This document shows, piece after piece, positions 36,973 through 45,046 of a stretch of DNA of 47,255 nucleotides. The DNA comes from a virus, in the IMG/VR virus record IMGVR_UViG_3300027741_000108, positions 1-47,255 of that record; one strand, given 5' to 3'. The notes beneath the pieces were generated by a model, which did no database searches, was not told the origin of the DNA, and saw only the letters and a list, made by a program, of their open reading frames with translations. The stretch's first letter is position 1; the number at the start of each line of letters is the position of its first letter. The translations under genes were made by a program, and so were the position numbers.

Positions 36973-39900
36973 TATTTTTTGATAATCTTAATAGCCGACA
37001 ATTCTTCAAACAATTGTTTTTCCAAAGCAGCTAATTCCTCTGCTTCACGCATAGCCATTGGATTGTCACCGCCTGCAACTTTAGGGTATGTGCCCTTAGG
37101 ACGATTCAAATCATTACCAGGGTTCATTTGTTTATTAACTGTACTATATTTTTCATCAGGAGCATTAGCATAGTCTTCTTCCATTTCCTGTGCACCAATA
37201 ACGACTTCTGGTTCTGTTGTGTCGGACATTTCCTCTGAAGAGCCTAAACCAGCCAAACGCAACATTTGCATCAATTCACGAGCTGCACCACCAGTGGCAG
37301 TTACTGACACGTTTAATGGACTATTAGTTCCCATGTTAGTGCTAACAGATAGATTGCTTTCCTCTTGTGTTGCACCTGACATTGGACTCATTGAACCATC
37401 ATAGCATTCTTGAACAGAATATTTTTTACCATCGACTTCAAATTCATCTTTATGTTTTGCTTTTGCATCAGCTAAAGCACCTGTGAATTCATTGCCTTCT
37501 TCGACATTGTCTCCCCAATCTTGCTGATATTGAGCCACTTGCTTCAGATCATCCTCATGATTTTGATCGATGTAATTTACTATGGCAGTTTCTGTGCTTC
37601 TATTTGGTTTCTTTCTGGTGTTGACATTGACTATCTTCCACGCAGCCAGCACAAAGTAATACATGTGCATCTTGTCAGGTGTTATCATGCCCTTGGAGTC
37701 AACTGCGTCAGTTGCATCTTTGACCCCGGGCTGTAACTGGTATTCCAGGGCTGTTGCAGTCAGCTGGTATGTTTCTCCATTGACCATAACTTTGAATTGT
37801 TCACCGCCCAGATACTTGGCTTGAATACCAGGACCACTTTGATCCTCAAACATACCACCGTTCAATCCGTCAACTACATCTTCTAGTTCTTGGATCATTA
37901 TTGCTAGTTTTTTTGGAGTCGCTGTAGCCAAGATTTTATCTACATCACCACCAGTTTGATCAAACATTTGACTCCATACAGGGCATGCATCAAGCATTTC
38001 GAAACCCTCGTCGTCGTATCCGGCGATCTCATCAAACAGCGCACCAAGTTTAGTCTTAGAGTCGTCCTTGGCTTCTGCCATAGCCGGCTGTGGTGCCACA
38101 GCAGACATAAAAGCAGTTACCATTGCGCCTGGCACTCGAGAAAAAGCATTCAAGAAATCTCGGAAGTACATGGGGTTGCTGGCTTGACTCATGTCTGGAC
38201 CACGATAGTCGTCAAATGACTTGAATCCCTTGGCCGGATTGTTTAAAGCAAGACCAGTGGCTTGCAATGAGGTAACTTGTGTTTCCAGTCGTGGATCTCT
38301 CAACCACTCAGCAGCTGATTTTTTCTCGGGTTGGCCAGCGCCTTCTGCCATAGCTGGTTGGGGTCTCACTGCGGACATAGCAGCAGATACTGGTGCATCG
38401 GGAATCTGTTTTGCAACAGCCGCCAAGAACTCTTTGAAGTACATGGGGTTGCTTGCTTGAGTTGTGTCGTAGCTTCTGGGATAATTGTCAAGGGATTTGA
38501 GTCCCTTGGCTGGGTTGTCCATGCGAATACCGTCAACGGTCAACGAATTGACTTGTGTTTCCAGTCGTGGATCTCTCAACCACTCAGCAGCTGATTTTTT
38601 CACAGCTTGGTCTGTGCCTTCTGCCAGGTCTGCCTCTGCCAACTCATCAAGACGGCCCAGCATGGAAGCCATGCTTTCGGGCAAGTTGGGTTCAGCGTGT
38701 TTGCCCAAGGATGCTTTGATACTGTGTTTGAGACGATCAGGTTGACTGCTGCGATACTCGTCCGAATATTTGTGTTTGCTACGGGGATGATTGCCAGCAG
38801 GAATTTCACTATAATCGGTTTGGCCAGGGCGAGCAAATTTATTGACACTGTTGATACCTGTTCTAGCCTGCAATGAGTCTGCTTCGTCCATGTCTGCTTC
38901 GTCCAATTCTGATCTGTTGTATTTCATGACAGCTTGGTCAGCATGTCCCCATTGGTTAGGCTCGGATACGTTAGTGGTGCCACCACGTCTAATTTCTTTG
39001 CCAGCTGCTCTTACTTGTTTAGCCATTTTTGCAGTAGCGTCTCTGTGCGCTTGACCTTCTGGACTGTGTCCTTTTGGATAGCGCATCATATCTTTGTATA
39101 GAGAAGTTCTTCCCATGATGCCAACTGTTTCCAGCATGGTCATGTCGTAGTTGCCATATCCACTGGTCATGCTTTCATCATCAAATTCCCAGGACATCAC
39201 GCACTTGCCATTGATGTAACCACGAATTTCCTGGCCTGCTGAGTGCTCTTCTACATTGTCAAAAGAATCTGCGTCAAACTTGCCAATAAAATCATCAAAA
39301 CTGTCATAGTGTTCGCCGTCATCGGCCTGTAGGTCTTCCGCCATGATTTGCTCATTCATGTCGTCCTTGTACATGCCTTTGCCCAAGCCAGCCAGTTCAG
39401 ACAGTCGACTCAGACCAACTTCGTCCACTTGATCTCCGGAGTCGCAAGTGCAACCGGACTCGTCTTCTTGGTTGGGCAATGCATAGTATCCATGCACCGG
39501 GCACTCGTCGTCTTGATCTTCTTTCATAACACCTTGACGCGGTTCTTGAAGATTTGGCGGAGCATACACCGTTTGACCCGTGCTCTTGTTGCGATTCAAA
39601 TCATTGCTGATGGGATCAGTTGACAGTTTCATGTCCTGGTATTCAGGCTGAGTGGGCCAGTCAGCTGCGTTTTCGTCCACAACTTCGGCACAACCACAAG
39701 GTGCTTGACCACAGGCAGCACAAGCATGTGCACCGGTATCAGCACCCATGTTTACACCTGCACGGCTCAACATCATGGCCAATTCTGCTGCATCGTCGTC
39801 AGTGGCTGTGACTGTGACGCTTTTTTGAGGGCCGCCATGTGGATCAGTGCTCATGGACACATTGATGTTCATGCTTTCGGAAATCATGCTTTCCAGTTCA

Positions 39901-41210
39901 CGGTTCAGGCTGTCGTAAATGCCCTTGCCCACCACAGAGGAGCCACTGGACTTTTTCTTGCCCTCTGGCTTGCTGTTGGCAGCTTCTGAACTGGTGGCCA
40001 CTGAGCCTGCTGTGGTACCAGATTCCTCCACATCCTTTGATTTTTTCTTGCCTTCGGATTTCTTTTTCTCAGGCAAGCCTTCATGCTTGGTACTGGCAAA
40101 ATCTTCTGCGTCTTTCTTGCTCATTGACCGGGATGTTTTGGCAACTTCTTTTGACGCAGGCTTTTCACCCTTTTGAGCAGCATGTACCATGCCCATGAAC
40201 TTTTGTTGCTTTTTGCTCACAGCTTTTTCTTCCAAAGGAGTCACAGTGTAGCCACATTCTTCCAGGGCTGCAATTGCTTCTTCGATCTCCTCGGGATTCA
40301 TGAGCTTGCTGTTGCCACTGGGGCCTTTGGCGCCTGTACTTTTGCCAGTGCCCTTGGGTCGACCGCGACCACGCGGGCCATCTGAAGATGCAGCATCACC
40401 GTCGGCACCCACTGACATACCTTCAGGATCCACTCTGCGTGTTACCATGCGACCAGTTGAGGTGTGCTTGATATCATGCTTGGCGCCGTGTTGGGTATCG
40501 CCCTTTTTTGCCATGCCAGCTCTACGCTCGACATCTTTCAACATGTCATCCCAGTTTTCTTCAACTGGTTCACCGTGGCCGCCCAAGGCAGCTTTCATAG
40601 CTTCAGCAGCCACATCGCCCAGCATTTCGTCCACTTCTTTTTTGGCACCGGCAATCTTGTCGGCAAAAGTGATTTTGTCTGCAGGTGGTGCTAGTTTAGC
40701 AAATGACTTTTGCTTGGGTGTCATTGGCATACCACCTTCTTCTTGAACTGGAAATGTTTCGTTGCCCAATTTGAAACTGTCTTGGCCATCAGCTTTGGCC
40801 TGTTGTGCTTTGAAGTGCATGACTCCGGAGCCTTCTTCCATGCCACTTTCGTCAATCTTGGCTTTGGCACTTACAAAAGTAAAACGATTGGAGTCGTTCC
40901 AATCTGCAAAAGCACTTTTTGCACCAGCAACACTGGTTGCTTTAACTTCAGTAGTGCGTTTTTGGTCTGACTTTTTATTATCAGTATAAGTCACAATGTA
41001 TCTAGCCATGCTTTCTTCTTCCAGCTGGCCAGCTTTTTTCATCTTCTGAAACTGTGCGCCAGCAATTTTGCTGTTGGTTTTTTTAGCTAATGCTTTGAAT
41101 CCTGTAGTGGCATTGTTGTGCTTGCCCATGTCACGCTCGGTGAGCTGAGTGGGTTCGGCGCGGTTTTCAACTGCGTCAAGTCTTTTAAAGAGATCGTAAA
41201 AAAAGGTCAT
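36972..41210 (-). CDS. Giant repeat-containing head-region protein
   Basis: 1412 residues, mostly Ala/Glu/Lys/Asp/Gly-rich, low-complexity and helical. Visible units: Lys/Ser-rich tracts (about 340-430); a VSMSTDPHGG...LSRAGVNMG module followed by Cys-rich CAACGQAPCGCA (about 490-505); CPVHGYY...CTCDSG (570-595); SRLSELAGLGKGM; a perfect-frame tandem duplication of 92 residues starting SAAEWLRDPRLETQ (about 868-1051); and a closing copy of the first module (LSVSTNMG...MLRLAGL) with NPGNDLNRPKGTYPK. It resembles a fusion of several small virion or scaffold-type proteins. GAGGAT precedes the ATG. A scaffold or internal-head role is inferred. Confidence 0.65.
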   Translation of the reverse strand: MTFFYDLFKRLDAVENRAEPTQLTERDMGKHNNATTGFKALAKKTNSKIAGAQFQKMKKAGQLEEESMARYIVTYTDNKKSDQKRTTEVKATSVAGAKSAFADWNDSNRFTFVSAKAKIDESGMEEGSGVMHFKAQQAKADGQDSFKLGNETFPVQEEGGMPMTPKQKSFAKLAPPADKITFADKIAGAKKEVDEMLGDVAAEAMKAALGGHGEPVEENWDDMLKDVERRAGMAKKGDTQHGAKHDIKHTSTGRMVTRRVDPEGMSVGADGDAASSDGPRGRGRPKGTGKSTGAKGPSGNSKLMNPEEIEEAIAALEECGYTVTPLEEKAVSKKQQKFMGMVHAAQKGEKPASKEVAKTSRSMSKKDAEDFASTKHEGLPEKKKSEGKKKSKDVEESGTTAGSVATSSEAANSKPEGKKKSSGSSVVGKGIYDSLNRELESMISESMNINVSMSTDPHGGPQKSVTVTATDDDAAELAMMLSRAGVNMGADTGAHACAACGQAPCGCAEVVDENAADWPTQPEYQDMKLSTDPISNDLNRNKSTGQTVYAPPNLQEPRQGVMKEDQDDECPVHGYYALPNQEDESGCTCDSGDQVDEVGLSRLSELAGLGKGMYKDDMNEQIMAEDLQADDGEHYDSFDDFIGKFDADSFDNVEEHSAGQEIRGYINGKCVMSWEFDDESMTSGYGNYDMTMLETVGIMGRTSLYKDMMRYPKGHSPEGQAHRDATAKMAKQVRAAGKEIRRGGTTNVSEPNQWGHADQAVMKYNRSELDEADMDEADSLQARTGINSVNKFARPGQTDYSEIPAGNHPRSKHKYSDEYRSSQPDRLKHSIKASLGKHAEPNLPESMASMLGRLDELAEADLAEGTDQAVKKSAAEWLRDPRLETQVNSLTVDGIRMDNPAKGLKSLDNYPRSYDTTQASNPMYFKEFLAAVAKQIPDAPVSAAMSAVRPQPAMAEGAGQPEKKSAAEWLRDPRLETQVTSLQATGLALNNPAKGFKSFDDYRGPDMSQASNPMYFRDFLNAFSRVPGAMVTAFMSAVAPQPAMAEAKDDSKTKLGALFDEIAGYDDEGFEMLDACPVWSQMFDQTGGDVDKILATATPKKLAIMIQELEDVVDGLNGGMFEDQSGPGIQAKYLGGEQFKVMVNGETYQLTATALEYQLQPGVKDATDAVDSKGMITPDKMHMYYFVLAAWKIVNVNTRKKPNRSTETAIVNYIDQNHEDDLKQVAQYQQDWGDNVEEGNEFTGALADAKAKHKDEFEVDGKKYSVQECYDGSMSPMSGATQEESNLSVSTNMGTNSPLNVSVTATGGAARELMQMLRLAGLGSSEEMSDTTEPEVVIGAQEMEEDYANAPDEKYSTVNKQMNPGNDLNRPKGTYPKVAGGDNPMAMREAEELAALEKQLFEELSAIKIIKK
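38275..38325. repeat. 51-bp direct repeat, copy 2
   Basis: Identical to 38551-38601 and exactly 276 bp away, marking a 92-codon in-frame tandem duplication within the 1412-aa gene. The flanking copies are clearly related but diverged. Confidence 0.85.
38551..38601. repeat. 51-bp direct repeat, copy 1
   Basis: First copy (in reading direction) of the repeat above. It encodes the SAAEWLRDPRLETQV segment and its flanks. Confidence 0.85.
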
Positions 41211-41216
41211 GTTATA

Positions 41217-41825
41217 TTATCCTCGGGGATGTGCGCCAGTAGGCGGCTTGGGGGGACGCTTGATTGTGCTCATGGGGCTTTTCACACCCTGTGGCAAATC
41301 ATTTGTGGTCTTGGCAGCAGGTGTCCGACCACCAGCCACTGTGAAGTCACTGCGATAGGCATTTTTCAACACCACATGATCGTGGGGTTCAGCTGAGTAA
41401 TCCCGGCTCAGGGCTTTTTGTTCAGCATCAGGAGCAGGAAAGTCTGTGTCTTTCAACAGGTCTTTATTTTGTGCAGCCACACGGGCAGCTTCTTGAGCGA
41501 GACTGTCATCATGCGATTGAGTTACCAATTGAATGCGATTGGGATCCATGCCCAACAAATTGGCCAACTGTTGAATCTGGGGCTCGATGGCTGGGTAGCG
41601 CAGTTCTAGATCAAAGCTGGAAACTGATTCATTGGAGAACTTGGCAAATCCAGCGGGCTGGGCCTGTACCGGCGTTGACTTGATGTTGCCCAGGCGAACA
41701 GGATCAAACTGATCCAGACGCTGTTTGAGCCGGCTGACAAAATCTGCAGGTACATCACCCACCATGCGTATGCGATACAAGTAGGTTTTTTCTGATTCTG
41801 CCAGGTATTCTTTGAATAATTTCAT
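41217..41825 (-). CDS. Conserved head-region protein with targeting-like N-terminus
   Basis: 202 residues starting MKLFKEYLAESEKTYLYRIR, the clearest match here to the T4 capsid-targeting pattern MKTYQEFIAEA. An alpha/beta domain follows (VGDVPADFVSRLKQRL ... FDLELRYPAIEPQIQQLANL). The second half is polar and Pro-rich. AGAGGAA lies before the ATG. I recall unnamed homologues in marine T4-like phages. An internal head or prohead-core protein is the best guess. Confidence 0.68.
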   Translation of the reverse strand: MKLFKEYLAESEKTYLYRIRMVGDVPADFVSRLKQRLDQFDPVRLGNIKSTPVQAQPAGFAKFSNESVSSFDLELRYPAIEPQIQQLANLLGMDPNRIQLVTQSHDDSLAQEAARVAAQNKDLLKDTDFPAPDAEQKALSRDYSAEPHDHVVLKNAYRSDFTVAGGRTPAAKTTNDLPQGVKSPMSTIKRPPKPPTGAHPRG

Positions 41826-41842
41826 TGGTATATTCCTCTACA

Positions 41843-41850
41843 TATTTATT
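41843..41850 (-). promoter_or_regulatory. Late-promoter-like box
   Basis: AATAAATA, one mismatch from TATAAATA, 17 bp before the ATG at 41825; it overlaps the stop of the gp16-like gene. Confidence 0.3.
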
Positions 41851-42331
41851 CAGTTTTGTGGTTTTGTGACCGATTGCCTAGAATGCGTTCCAGCAGATCA
41901 TTGCGGCTCAGCACTTGACCTTGACCCTGGGCAGCGGGTTCATCCTCACCGCGATCCTGGTCCATGCGAGCTTTTTTCAACTGCAAATCTATCATTTTTA
42001 ATTTTTTGTTCAGCTTGGCTGTTTTGGCTGTGAGCGCATGACCCAGCATGGTTCCAGCCACAGCAAATATTTCGGATGCATAGCGACTGTCTATATTCAT
42101 GCCTAGATCGGTGAGATCACGATAGCTGTCCACAGCCAGGCGGGCCAGCTCGTCCAGTTCTTCGTCGCCAGTGTCCAGGCCACGAACTGTGGGCAGGGCA
42201 GCTTCAATCTTGTCCACCACATGATTGATTTCTTCCAGTGCTGTTTGTGTTTCAGTCACAGTGAGTGGCACATCCATGGGTGGCGCTTCATCACCGGTGG
42301 GCAGATCAAAAAGTTCTTCGAGTTTTCGCAT
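41846..42331 (-). CDS. 16: Terminase small subunit gp16-like (probable)
   Basis: 161 residues (T4 gp16 has 164). An acidic Pro-rich N-terminus is followed by two long helices: residues 40-80 (EELDELARLAVDSYRDLTDLG) and 83-120 (ASEIFAVAGTMLGHALTAKT, then a Lys-rich run). This mirrors the coiled-coil core of T4-type gp16, in which LxxARxNYxxLxExG is followed by PRAxEVxxxLIKT. gp16 rings recognise DNA and stimulate gp17. The gene lies among packaging and tail genes. The match is by pattern. Confidence 0.65.
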   Translation of the reverse strand: MRKLEELFDLPTGDEAPPMDVPLTVTETQTALEEINHVVDKIEAALPTVRGLDTGDEELDELARLAVDSYRDLTDLGMNIDSRYASEIFAVAGTMLGHALTAKTAKLNKKLKMIDLQLKKARMDQDRGEDEPAAQGQGQVLSRNDLLERILGNRSQNHKTE

Positions 42332-42335
42332 ACCT

Positions 42336-42343
42336 TATTTATC
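42336..42343 (-). promoter_or_regulatory. Late-promoter-like box
   Basis: GATAAATA, one mismatch from TATAAATA, ending only 4 nt before the ATG of the gp16-like gene. Confidence 0.4.
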
Positions 42344-42361
42344 GGTACCAAATGGTCAGGT

Positions 42362-42796
42362 TTATCTCTTGCCGCCTTGGTGAAAGATATCTTCTTCAGT
42401 AACCACTCTAAAACCCAGGCCGGCTCGTTGGCAGAATTTAGTCGCCGCCGACCATTTGGCGTAGTTCACTGCTACCACGGCACGGTCACGCGATGATGCC
42501 TTGCTTTCAATTAAACTTTGTTTTTTGGGCTTGATTTCGATCACTTCGGCATGAGTGGTACCGGCTTTGTCTTGATAGGTGATGAAAAAATCCGGCACAT
42601 AGATACTGCCTTTGCCCGTGACGGGATTCACATAGGGTATGCGTATGCTTTCACTGGCCCACTGCTGAATGTGCTGATTGTTGTCACAAAACACCATGAA
42701 GGCCAGCTCCCATGAACTACGGTACCTGGGTTCCCCACGGCCCACATACTTGTCTGTGTTCTTGACTGTGTACACGCCCTGGGCAAACTTGGTCAT
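42362..42796 (-). CDS. 4: Head-completion nuclease gp4-like
   Basis: 144 residues (T4 gp4 has 150). YRSSWELAFMVFCDNN (25-40), IQQWASESIRIPYVNPVTGK, YVPDFFITYQDK (D69) and AEVIEIKP (E87, K89) give the E...D...ExK pattern of a PD-(D/E)xK nuclease, as in T4-type gp4 and TnsA-like folds. gp4 acts late in head completion, probably trimming or protecting packaged DNA ends. It overlaps the upstream gene by 4 nt. Motifs are intact. Confidence 0.8.
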   Translation of the reverse strand: MTKFAQGVYTVKNTDKYVGRGEPRYRSSWELAFMVFCDNNQHIQQWASESIRIPYVNPVTGKGSIYVPDFFITYQDKAGTTHAEVIEIKPKKQSLIESKASSRDRAVVAVNYAKWSAATKFCQRAGLGFRVVTEEDIFHQGGKR

Positions 42797-43152
42797 GATC
42801 TCACATTTCTGGCCACATAAAAATTGGGCTGCGTGGGCGAAGCAATGCCCAACAAGGTGGATGAACTGCGAATGCTGTTGACATAGTAGGTCAAGGTCAA
42901 GTTGAGTTCGGCACCATCTACTGACTGCAGTTGTGCCAGCAGATCCAGTACAGGCAATCCGCTTTGAGCAGCAATTCTAAACAGGGTCACAGAAAAGTTG
43001 CCAGCAGCTTCACGAGTGGCGTAGATACTGGCAAAGTAGCTGTTGACAATGTCCCACTCGGCTGCATCCACTGAATAGGAAAAACTGTAGAATTCATCAA
43101 AAATTCTCACAGTTTGATCCAGTTGACGATTGGTGTAGTTTACTGATGCCAT
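42793..43152 (-). CDS. Conserved tail/neck-region protein
   Basis: 119 residues, helical, with the constrained block DEFYSFSYSVDAAEWDIVNS, then LFRIAAQSGLPVLDLLAQL, then ALTYYVNSIRSSSTLLG-type sequence ending FYVARNV. I recall unnamed relatives beside gp4 in T4-like marine phages. It lies 3 nt after the tail-tube-family gene and overlaps gp4. Structural role inferred. Confidence 0.7.
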   Translation of the reverse strand: MASVNYTNRQLDQTVRIFDEFYSFSYSVDAAEWDIVNSYFASIYATREAAGNFSVTLFRIAAQSGLPVLDLLAQLQSVDGAELNLTLTYYVNSIRSSSTLLGIASPTQPNFYVARNVRS

Positions 43153-43155
43153 ATT

Positions 43156-44313
43156 TTAAATCTTGGGAGCTTTGGGGAAGATGATACCGTTGCCGGTGTT
43201 CACAGCTTGACGAACCGCGCCTGGTAACTGTGCTTGCAGCACTTGATTCTTCACTATATCGGCATCTCGTCTCACAATGTCGCCTAGCGGTGTTTTCTTC
43301 AGTGTGTTCTGTACATTGAGAGATTTCTGTACCGCACCTATCACATTCTGGAATCCGCCGCGACCACTTGCAATAGCTTCAAGATCTTCATAGATGCCCA
43401 CGCCAGCATCCAACAATCCACCCTGCCCCAGCACAGTGGCTTGACTGCCCGGACGAGCCAAGGGACTGAGAGTTTGATCATAACGATTGGGATCAGCAAA
43501 CCCGGCCACATTGGTATCAGGCCTTGACTTGCCAATAGCACCCGAATAGTATTTCACAGTTTCATAGCGAATGGTCATGGTGTGAGACATGGTGCCGTTG
43601 CCCGAACTGTAGTCATAGGGTTCGGATGACCAGTCGGTGATCATGGGGTTGATCAACACATAGGCCGCAAACTTGTGCTGATTTAGTCCATAGATCTTGA
43701 TGTCGTTGAAATAGGGCGGTTTACCTGAAGTGTTGATGCCCGTTCCGTTGGCCGGTGTGCCATCAGCAGCACTTTCGCCAATGTAACCCCAGTCAGCCAC
43801 TGGTCGATCACCAGCATAGATGTCACTGGTGTTGTAGCCAAATCCAGCAGGTGTGGTCTGCAGATTGCCACTGGTGCCATTGGTGTTGGCCACACCTTCG
43901 TATTTTTGCGCCGGATCTTTGTAGTAGTAGCTGTAGTAGGTGTACCACATGTTGCGAATCAAGTCTCCGCCGTCGTCGTGAAAGGTGATTTTCACCGGCT
44001 GGTACTCGATCTTGGTCTGTATCACTCGCTTGCGATTGTACTGATTCATCACTTCTGTGGAAATTTGATAACTGGGCAGGTCCACAGTTTTCACTGCCAG
44101 GCCAATGGAGGCTATGTCACCGTTGCCAAAAGTGGACTGCAGAGCTGGCACACCTGACAAGTTGAGATTGAAAAAAGTATGGAACAGGAACTTGAGCCTG
44201 GGCGCAAGTTCGTATCCATTGGAGGTAAAAGTCTTGGAAGCGTGAGTGTAGTCTCTCAGGCCATTGGGGCCTGTGAAACCTTGCAAGAAATCTTGACCAA
44301 ATGTGCCTGACAT
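43156..44313 (-). CDS. Tail-tube-family protein (gp19/gp48/gp54-like)
   Basis: 385 residues. The tube-fold signature is GLAVKTVDLPSYQISTEVMN followed by QYNRKRVIQTKIEYQPVKIT and FHDDGGDLIRNMWYTYYSYY; compare gp19-type proteins with DLP, QYNK, EYxxVxVTFxDD. A beta-rich insertion holds YAGDRPVADWG and YFNDIKIYGLNQHKFAAYVL. The C-terminal 110 residues are helical. The length fits the T4 tube-initiator proteins gp48 (364) and gp54 (320) better than gp19 (163), so a baseplate-tube cap is likely. Confidence 0.75.
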   Translation of the reverse strand: MSGTFGQDFLQGFTGPNGLRDYTHASKTFTSNGYELAPRLKFLFHTFFNLNLSGVPALQSTFGNGDIASIGLAVKTVDLPSYQISTEVMNQYNRKRVIQTKIEYQPVKITFHDDGGDLIRNMWYTYYSYYYKDPAQKYEGVANTNGTSGNLQTTPAGFGYNTSDIYAGDRPVADWGYIGESAADGTPANGTGINTSGKPPYFNDIKIYGLNQHKFAAYVLINPMITDWSSEPYDYSSGNGTMSHTMTIRYETVKYYSGAIGKSRPDTNVAGFADPNRYDQTLSPLARPGSQATVLGQGGLLDAGVGIYEDLEAIASGRGGFQNVIGAVQKSLNVQNTLKKTPLGDIVRRDADIVKNQVLQAQLPGAVRQAVNTGNGIIFPKAPKI

Positions 44314-44341
44314 TGGCTATGCAGCTGGTGTCAGCCAGCTG

Positions 44342-44986
44342 TTACTGTGAGCCAGCGCCGGTAGCTATGCTGCCCACTGCTCTGCCCAACACACCACCAA
44401 TGCCGGTGGCTGTGTCAGCTGATTCCGACATTTCGCTCTGTGCTGCATTGTCATAGGCAATGGTGAGAGCAATGGTCATTGGCTCGCTGGTGGCATAGCT
44501 GGCATCACCATAGTTTACTGACTTCAGGTAGCAACCATACAGTTCCCAGGTTTCCAAAATTTGTGGAGCAGCAGCACCGTTGCCACCGTCCAAGACCTGG
44601 AATATTGTGGTGAACTTGTAGTTGATGCCGGCAGCAGCCGAAGCCATTTCCAAAAAGTCCATTTGTTTCTGCAACTGTTGACCCACCAAGTTGGCCACAG
44701 CACCTGTGGCGTCATCACGCAGATTGCAGGTGACATCGTCCCAGGAGTGCTTGCCAGCCAGTTTGACCTTGCTGTTGTAGATCTCTATTGGAACTTCTTC
44801 AAAGTTCACTGTGGGACGATTAAAGTCCATGACCTGTTGTGTGAGCTGAACCACATCACCGCCCGAGGGGCCAAAGTTGGTGAAGCTCACGCGGAATCGA
44901 TACTTCATCTTGGGCATGAGCAAGCCCGTGTTGGCTGGATTACCCGAGCCAAATACTGACATTCTATTGAGTGATGCGCTGGACAT
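44342..44986 (-). CDS. 19: Tail tube protein gp19
   Basis: 214 residues (T4 gp19 has 163). MKYRFRVSFTNFG, LTQQVMDFNRPTVNFEEVPI, IEIYNSKVKLAGKHSWDDV and TCNLRDDATGAVANLVGQQL are the usual tail-tube strands. ILETWELYGCYLKSVNYGDA and the MTIALTIAYDNA strand close the barrel. It stacks as hexamers inside the sheath. AGGAG precedes the ATG, with a late-like box upstream. It lies immediately downstream of the sheath gene, as in T4. Confidence 0.9.
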   Translation of the reverse strand: MSSASLNRMSVFGSGNPANTGLLMPKMKYRFRVSFTNFGPSGGDVVQLTQQVMDFNRPTVNFEEVPIEIYNSKVKLAGKHSWDDVTCNLRDDATGAVANLVGQQLQKQMDFLEMASAAAGINYKFTTIFQVLDGGNGAAAPQILETWELYGCYLKSVNYGDASYATSEPMTIALTIAYDNAAQSEMSESADTATGIGGVLGRAVGSIATGAGSQ

Positions 44987-45008
44987 TATGTTCTCTCCTG
45001 TGTACTGT

Positions 45009-45016
45009 TATTTATC
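45009..45016 (-). promoter_or_regulatory. Late-promoter-like box for gp19
   Basis: GATAAATA, one mismatch from TATAAATA, 22 bp before the gp19 ATG, between the sheath and tube genes. Confidence 0.4.
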
Positions 45017-45046
45017 ATGTGTGAGCTTGGTGGTCACTGCCGGGCT

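Noticed and set aside
38221-40746. Several plus-strand open frames of 70-150 codons opposite the 1412-aa gene
   Set aside because: They are shadows of a repetitive, low-complexity minus-strand gene and carry no start signals.
4157-45016. Treating every TATAAATA-like octamer as a late promoter
   Set aside because: In DNA this AT-rich about ten exact copies are expected by chance on both strands, so only copies just upstream of credible starts were listed, with modest confidence.
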